The notes under the pieces are model-generated. The model was not told where the DNA came from and did no database searches. It saw only the letters and a program-made list of their open reading frames with translations. Position numbers and translations under genes: made by a program. Positions 56,654 through 64,000 of a DNA stretch of 64,000 bases are shown here, in pieces. The stretch is from Dreissena polymorpha (taxonomy: Eukaryota; Mollusca; Bivalvia; Myida; Dreissenidae), in NCBI RefSeq assembly GCF_020536995.1, contig NC_068367.1, forward strand, positions 61,947,068 to 62,011,067. Reading direction: 5' to 3'. How positions within the stretch are numbered: position 1 is the first letter of the stretch; each line of letters starts with the position of its first letter.

Positions 56654-58531
56654 CTTTGTACACCATCTGTTAAGAACGGAGTTATGGCCCTTTGTATCTC
56701 GAAAAAATGCTTTTTTGAGTGTCAACTATAACACTTTTGTGTCCAGAAGCATGTTGGCAGGGGATATCAATTCTACGAAATTGCTTGCTTTTTCTTGGTT
56801 CCTGTATTGCTTTGAATGAATTTATCAATTTAAGACTTATATAAAAGTTTAATAACACAATAACAGTATTTATGGCTCTAGCTGACATTATTAAATATCA
56901 AAGATTAAAAGAATTGTTTATTAATGCAAGGAAGTAATTGTTCTGGTTATATATCATCAATTAATAGTTGAGATATCTGACATTCCTAGAATAAATGTTT
57001 TCAATTTTTATTTTCTCCCTTTGCTTTCCAAAAAAACATAATTTATCATCAATACATAGATGCGTACCCCGTGGCGTACTCACCAGCCGATTCTTAGAAT
57101 ATTCTTACGAATAAGGAAATATACTAAGCGCCAAAAAATAATAATTCAGTGCTTGAAAATGTTAAGGCTACACACGTTTCTTGATTTATAAAAAGTTGAA
57201 CTTAATAAAGAATTGTGTTGTTATTTGTGTCATGGTCCATGTCACATTTAACTTGTTAATAATTTTTGTTTTGGAAATTGCAATTAAACAAAAATCTTTA
57301 TTTTTCGACTATAATCTACGAATCGGTTAGCGATCAGGGGCCTTGGACTGCAAACCAAACGGTATTCAAAAACACTAGATATTTGCTACGTACACTATAA
57401 CAGCAATATCATGAAAATGTTTCTATTTATTTTCTGCATTTTAATTATTAACGCTTCCTTCTTCGCGGACCACAAAAACTTGACGGTAATCTTGTGGAGT
57501 GATTATAAAATTAATCTAAATGCAGAGATCAAAAAATATTTCAATATATCAATATTAGTTAGCTATTCAAGCATCTAATAAATAATCTCATTCGCGTTCC
57601 AAAGCTCTTCATACATCAATGAGATATATTTTCGAGAGCACTCATATTTTCACATGTCGAACTTTCGCCTAATTGCTTATCAGCCCCGATCAGTATCTTG
57701 TATATTCTTCGATACGTAATACATCCATGTCAAGAGCGTTTTCGTTTACATTGGTGTCGTCACAGACGTCCAAATACACGGCGATGAGGTTCAATGCGAC
57801 AACATCTTCTTGGAAATATTAAGTGTTTCTCTGATAATAACAAACAGCTCTCTTTCATTTGCACGTATGTTCTGGCGTGGCTGTGGACAATCACGGGTAA
57901 GAGCACCACCGTAAAGCGAACTGATTTTGAACTTTGTGGATATTTTAATTATTAAATATATAATTCGGAAATTCATAATGCCCATTCCATGTGTATTTCG
58001 ACTGAATCTCTAATACCTTTTCTAATACGAAGCGTATTCGTGTCCTTATGTCTGCAACGAAATACTCTTTTGTTCGCATGTAAAGTAGAGGTATTAAATC
58101 ACAGTCGCGAATAGGTAATACAAAAATCATTTTCCAGTTAGTTGCATTAACACATCTTAAATAAATTTTGCCTGATTCCAAGACCTAAACAAACCCGTAG
58201 AAATTTTACTTTTAACTCACGGTGAGCTAGATCATCTCGTCTTGCGTCTGGCGTCGTATGGTATGCGGTGTGCCGCGAGCCTCTGCAACGTGTCCTTAAT
58301 ACCACTAAAGAAGCCACATTTCTCAACCAATATAAATGAAATTCGGTAATAATATTGATCTTGACAATACGTAGGCCGATTTCGGTCACGTGTGTATCAA
58401 AATCGGTCACCAAGTCAAACTGTAAAAACATATTTACCACATTTATAACTCGATCTTAACTTGGTGTATTTTTCTAGACAATGTATGTAAACATGTCAAG
58501 TCTTAGAACATAAATTAGCACTGTAGATGCT
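56654..58531. other. Non-coding stretch
   Basis: Minus-strand ORFs of 64-97 codons near 57791-58440 lack domains and splice support. No repeat ends found. Confidence 0.4.
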
Positions 58532-58535
58532 TTAA

Positions 58536-58990
58536 AGTGATATTATGGGCATTTTCATTGTTGAATTTAGCTGAAAAAAAATTAACAGGTCAAAAGAATA
58601 AGTCAAAATGTGGTAACTGACCAATTATCTAAAACTCATCTTGCTACTAGTTGTTTATAAAAATATATATTATTTTCGATATTATACATAACTCATCCAG
58701 TCCTCTTAGCCGAAAGATCCGTAAAACAAAATTGTGTCTTTGTGTCGTTTGAGCGAATCTGCATGAGAACTACATTTTGACTCACATCGTACATCAAATC
58801 ATTTTTGTCGTCAGTTGTCAAAACGAAAGTACGGTTGGTATTCAAATGGATTATTTTTCTCTTTCCGGGATATTGTTTTAGTATGTTGATGCGGCATTAA
58901 CAAATATAAGTGTATATGAAGTGAAAACACCAAAAATAAACAACGGTTATGGTAGACACCTACATACTGTTAGATGCCCATAATATCACT
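58536..58990. mobile_element. 455-bp TTAA-flanked MITE
   Basis: TTAA lies at 58532-58535 and 58991-58994. The perfect inverted ends are AGTGATATTATGGGCAT and its complement. AT-rich interior without ORF and without a tRNA-like module. Confidence 0.92.
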
Positions 58991-58994
58991 TTAA

Positions 58995-60459
58995 TCATAA
59001 TGAAACTTGGTCATAATGCTTATCTTGAAAGTTAGCTCGAACTTGAATCTAAATAAGGTGCTTCGAAAAACTTGGTTAACAGTAAAATCTTAGAGAGACT
59101 TTGTTACTACTTTATAGGCCCCATTTATGACTCAATATTGATGAAAAATATTCAGAATACGTATCTTGACATGTTCTACGGTTCTACGGTGAGTTCGATT
59201 CTGGATCACGTGCATAAATCATGACTCGATCATATGAAACTTGGTCAGATTATTTATCTGCACAAATTCAAGGTGAAGTTTGTATCAGGGTCACGTGCGT
59301 CTAGGTCTTAGGGTCGAATCCATACAATCTTATCATTGTAAGTGGAACATACGTATTACTTAAGCTTGCTGAATTTTGGCCCGAATGTTTATCCAGACAA
59401 TATATAGTTAGCTATAAATCTTGGACATGTTAGTCTAAAAAACTAGTAAACCAGGTCCAATCTATAAAAAAAAAAATTTACCACTATAGATACCACATTT
59501 ATTAATCAGTGTTGACGAAACATGTTCAGAATATTAATCTTTGTTTGAATCAGGTTCAAGTGGGGTAAAATACTAGATCACCAGGTGAAGTATTCAAGAA
59601 ATAGTGTTTGAGAAATAAGATGAGCGCTTAAGTGGCATCATGATCATGTCATTTCTTCAAAAAGGACATGGTAAACATAAAACAACAGGTGATTGTCCAA
59701 TCGTTTTGTAATACATTAAGTCGACTCGAATCAAACAACTGTTCGGAGAGTCTTGTTGTCATTTTCTTTTATAACAGCGAACAATAAAACTCCAGAAAAG
59801 TAAATTCTATCAAGGAACATAATCTTGTTGCTATTCACTACATTTTTAAACAGCATTTTCTATAACAATACAGTATTCAAAACTGGGAAATCCACCTTAG
59901 AACGGTCAATGCAAAATGGACTCAAAGCGGTGTGAGGGATAGCCAGATTCGATCACAAACCTTACGCTTGTCTCAATTATCTCACTCTTATCTTCAGACA
60001 GAAAATGTAAATATGATTACTTCTGAGGATATAATTTGTGTTTACTTGTGTCGTAAATATCGATGTCTATTAAAACTTTTACGGGGACAGGTTTTGAAGT
60101 TTTAAGTACACACAGAAATACTCTACGTTTATAAAAGGAATTTAAAGCGACATATCTTCAGAACTAACTTGATGTAAGCCATTTCGTAAATGTGTTTAAT
60201 TCACATAACACAAAAAACATTACTGCTTACGGACTCGGAAGACAGAAATATGAGCAAAATAAAAAGAAGATAAAATCCTCACATGATACCGATATAAAAA
60301 CAGGCAAAAGGTCTCTATATCGATACGCCTATGCATTTTGTGCGAATGAAAATGTTTCTTTCGCGTGACGTCATGAGTACTTGTAGATTCATATTAACTA
60401 TTTGAAAAAAACACGTTTTTTATTGCTTTGTATTTCTTCTCTGTATTATTAGCTTCACT
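58995..60459. other. Non-coding stretch with weak repeat text
   Basis: GAAACTTGGTCATAATGCTT and GAAACTTGGTCAGATTATTT (near 59003 and 59238) recall a diverged low-copy tandem repeat common in bivalves. No gene seen. Confidence 0.45.
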
Positions 60460-61740
60460 GGGGCTAATGTCATGGTCCTGTGTCCGTCTTGCGTGCGTGC
60501 GAGCGTCCGTTCGTGAGTTAACTTCTCCTAAACTACAAGTCTAATTCTGATAAAACTTCGCACACATATTCCTGGCGTGAACCTCTTTCAAATTTGTTCA
60601 AATTGTGCCCCTGGGGTCAAATTTGACACCGCCTCGGGGGTCAATATATTGAACAAATGCTTATGAAAAGCCTATTTTGTGCAAACTTTAAAAATCTTTC
60701 TGTCCATAACCATTGGGCCTAGTGCTACCACATTTGGTATGTTGTGACGTTTAATAGTTCTGTACTTTATTTGTTCAAATTATGCTCCTGGGTTCAAATT
60801 TGACGCTGCCCCGGAGGGTCACAAACATCAACATATGCTTATATAAAGCCTATTTTTTGCAAACTAAAAAAATCTTCTTGTCCATACCCGTAGGGCCTAG
60901 GGCTACCAAATTCGATATGTAGTGACATCTAATATTTCTCTACTTAGTTTGTTCAAATTATGCCCTTGGGGTCAAATTTGATCCTGTCCCGGGGTCACAA
61001 AAATAAACATACGCTTAAATAAGGCCTATTTTGTGCAAACTTTAAAAATCTTATTGTCCATAACCGTAAGGTATAGGGCTACGAAAGTTTTGGTATGTAG
61101 TGACATCTAATAGTGCTCTACCAAGTTTGTTCAAATTGAGCCCCTGGGATCAAATTTGACCGTTCCTCAGGGGTCACAAAATTGAACATATGCTTATATT
61201 GCGCCTTTTTTGTGCAAACTTTAAAAATCTTTTTGTCAAAACCATTGGTCCTTTTTTCTACTAAATTTGGTATGTATCAAAATCTTAAAGTTCTCTACCA
61301 AGTTGTTATTTTTAAATTATGCCCCTGGGGTCAAATCGACCCTTCCCCGGGGGTCACAAAAATAAACATATGCTTAAATAAGGCCTATTTTGTGCAAACT
61401 TTAAAAATCTTCTTGTTCATAATTATAGAGCCTAATACTACTTAATTTGGTATTTAGTGACATCTAATAGCCCTCTACCAAATGTGTTCAAATTATTTTT
61501 CCATGGGCTCAAATTTGACACTGCCCCGGGGGTCACAAATCTGAACATATGCTTATATAAAGCCCTTTTTGTGCAAACTTTAAAAATCTTCCTTTCCATA
61601 ACCATAGGGCCTAAGGCCCCCGAATTTGGAATGTAGTGACATCTTATAGTTCTCTACCAAGTTTGTTCAAATTATGCCCCTGGGGCCAAATTTATCCCTT
61701 GAAGGCTGCCATTAAAAAGTTGTTCAAGAAAATTTGATTC
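60460..61740. repeat. 178-bp tandem repeat array, about seven units
   Basis: The phrase TTGTTCAAATTATGCCCCTG recurs near 60594, 60772, 60950, 61128, 61303, 61484 and 61664, spacings of 175-181 bp. Each unit has GGGGTCACAAA, ATATGCTTATATAAGGCC, TTTTGTGCAAACTTTAAAAA and TGGTATGTAGTGACATCTAA. The 5' side carries CTTCACTGGGGCTAATGTC and GCGTGCGTGCGAGCGTCCGT, which look like the element head. An 87-codon ORF inside is an artefact. Confidence 0.92.
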
Positions 61741-63999
61741 GTCAAACAACATGGCCACAGGTAGTCTGTGAACTTTGCATGTGTATGCGTTTTTGCTATT
61801 TATTCATTATGGGATGAATAAACTATATTGTTCTCAAACTAAAAGTTTATCAAAATACACTTGGAATAATTTTTAATTATAAGAGATAAATACATACATG
61901 TCGAGCGTGAAAGGTAGACCAACATGTTAACTATCCATAAAACTTTTTACCAAACGACACATTTTGGACTGCCCCAAATTGAAAGAGATTGCAGACGAGA
62001 AATAATATTGTAAAGGACTATTTTTAAATTGGCTTGGTGGGGTAGGAAAAATTGCTCATCATTAACCATTTCTCCTTTTTGAAACTGGAAGTCTTGTTTT
62101 CAAAACGAAAATAAATTCTTCAGAAGGAGTTATGGTCTATTGGAAGGTCGAGAACGGCAATTGGTACTTAATCATCCAATATCTACAAAGAAATTAAATT
62201 TATAAGCTTTTAGCCGTTAATATGATAACCAATCAGTTCAAAAGCACGATAGAAAATATTTCTGCATATGTGCGGACCAGTTTAAGACGTTGTTTACATA
62301 ATTAGTTCCAAGACCACAACATCAACAACAACAACAAACCTACATGCATGCATGGGAATCAAGTCTTTTTGCGTCCGTTTGTAGACATTATCTTTACTTT
62401 TTGAAGCATGGGGGATGTTTATCCATTAAAATCTATCAATACATGTAAGCAGATGCACAACTATTTATTTTATTTTTTGGAAATCAATGATTATACAGAC
62501 CATCGGAAATTGGGTCACGAAGCTGTGGGAAAAAATGTTGATTTTGTTGTTTTCTTCTGATTTTCTTGTAAACATGACTGCCTTTCGGCACCTCATGAAT
62601 CTGAAAAACTCGTATCTTTATGTTTCCTCAGGCAAATATCTCCTTTGTACAATACACAATTTCTTCACCACGTTAACAATCCTGCTACACTCACTAATGC
62701 CTCAAGAATGAAGTAAAGTTCAGGTGATCTATGTCATTAAGTATTTTGCATATGTCATGAACTATATAAGTAACAGAAACTTTGAAACCTACAAACACTT
62801 TTTGGAATTTTGGAAAAAGATTCATGATTGAATGAAGGAACTTTCATTAATCTTGTAGAACATGCGTAGATTGGATCTTCATCATCTAAAAATATGTGAA
62901 ATAGAAAGAACAATATCTTTTGGAGAGATAAATGCACCTACGTGATAGACAAAGGATCTGTGCGACAGTTCCCGAGCTTTTTAGTCTGTTTAGTTAACAC
63001 CGTGGTAACGTTTTCCATATATAAAATGCTCATCCTTCTAACTTTGAGCGCCCAGTGGGACGAGGGATAGTAAGAGAAAGTCACATGCTTGAGTACATTT
63101 CATCCCATGCGCATTGCATGCTTTTTTTCGCATAGAAAACAGTGGAGCAATACAGGGCCATCATGGCCCTCTTGTACATAATTAGCGATCAAATTGATTA
63201 TTGTCTTAAATCTGTATCATTTAATTTAATTTCGGCCGAACATGATGACTTTTAAGTTGATTCAGAGTAATATGTCATAGTTAAAATATTGACTGATATA
63301 AATGCTAACTCTCCTGATAAACATATATAGATTCTATATCAGGCACCTTTGTATCATGCTGGTTGCAGCGGAAAGATATGATAGACACAACGTTTTTATT
63401 CTTTACAGAAAAAGGTTTCGATATTATCTCGATAAGGTTTAGGCTTTCGATTCAATCGAGTTAACATATGTATATGTTTAAATTAATCTTAATAAGTGAA
63501 GCAATCGAGAGTTAAGCACCCTCAGCCCGGCTGTTTTAACGATTTCGATTGGAAATAATAATCACAGAAACAAACATTCAAGTGTGTTAGACCTCTTATT
63601 CTGTGCGGTACAGTTACTAGAGAAGCATAGCGAACAAACAATACGCGTCGTCTTTCCGTTTGTTCTTCGCTACACTATTGGTTCTTCCGAATCTACTTAT
63701 GCGACAAGTATAGGCGTTATGATTTGGCTTGAAATAGCATGAGTCGGAAGTAGTGCGGATAACGACTTGAGTTATTATGTTGGTGTTTTTCGTTTTCGTC
63801 GTATAATACGGAAGATATAGATGTTTTATAATGGTCATACTGGTTATGATGGTAAATATGGAGATCTACGATCCTTTATTTTGTGAAGACAGATTTCCCT
63901 GATTCATCTGGATATTGAAGGAAATATGTGTCGTTGTTTTTTCGGAGATGTTTGCGTTTTTCTGAAGTGAAAATCCAATGACTGTGTTTGTACTTCCGT
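61741..63999. other. Non-coding stretch to window end
   Basis: ORFs at 62487-62711 (plus) and 63617-63838 (minus) have no domain and no good splice context. A fragment GGGCCATCATGGCCCTCTTG near 63150 resembles the end of a common bivalve repeat. Nothing firmer. Confidence 0.4.
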
Positions 64000-64000
64000 A

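Noticed and set aside
57791-58440. Minus-strand ORFs of 64-97 codons
   Set aside because: No domain, no consistent splice sites, composition like the flanks.
63617-63838. 73-codon minus-strand ORF near the window end
   Set aside because: Some Cys and basic residues, but no recognised motif or acceptor; insufficient support.

Overview
This window looks like eukaryotic nuclear DNA from a bivalve mollusc, most probably a dreissenid mussel. The evidence is long AT-rich non-coding stretches, short exons with GT/AG borders, many palindromic MITEs (notably a family with a GATTAGCCTGTGC core that I associate from memory with Dreissena), tRNA-derived SINEs, and secreted Cys-rich domain genes (MAM, Kazal, ShKT, Ly6-like). 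The species is an inference; the exon structures are read from the sequence.

All recognisable host genes are on the minus strand. From right to left they are: a secreted ShKT/three-finger-like gene (48.8-50.3 kb); a Thr-rich Kazal gene (44.6-45.6 kb); a six-exon secreted gene joining an SH3b-like domain to a MAM domain (32.5-25.6 kb), with a small two-domain-charge gene nested in one of its introns (27.6-29.1 kb); an orphan Cys-rich terminal exon (24.5 kb); a second Kazal gene (21.3-22.3 kb); and a four-exon claudin/PMP22-like four-membrane-span gene (9.1-3.0 kb). I built the multi-exon models by hand, matching splice sites and reading-frame phase at every junction. The two Kazal loci lie in a 2.2-kb duplication (20.1-22.3 and 43.4-45.7 kb). 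A third decayed fragment near 10 kb is split by a TA-flanked MITE.

The rest is mainly repeats. A young, incomplete Gypsy-type LTR element with a Gag-protease ORF lies at 35.0-39.0 kb. Several terminal-inverted-repeat elements are flanked by TTAA: 11.3-12.25, 30.9-32.0, 48.1-48.6, 51.4-51.9 and 58.5-59.0 kb, with related copies elsewhere. A fragment of a Crypton-like tyrosine recombinase is at 55.6 kb. Tandem arrays occur at 8.2-8.5, 9.2-9.35, 17.0-19.1, 53.9-54.3 and 60.5-61.7 kb.

The most unusual structure is a TTAA-flanked element family with a tRNA-like module at a fixed internal site. Two copies with matching arms and tails (48.1 and 51.4 kb) carry two clearly different tRNA-like cassettes. 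A separate, unrelated 1,065-bp TTAA element carries a third, serine-tRNA-like sequence. No bacterial genes, CRISPR arrays or rRNA genes were seen.
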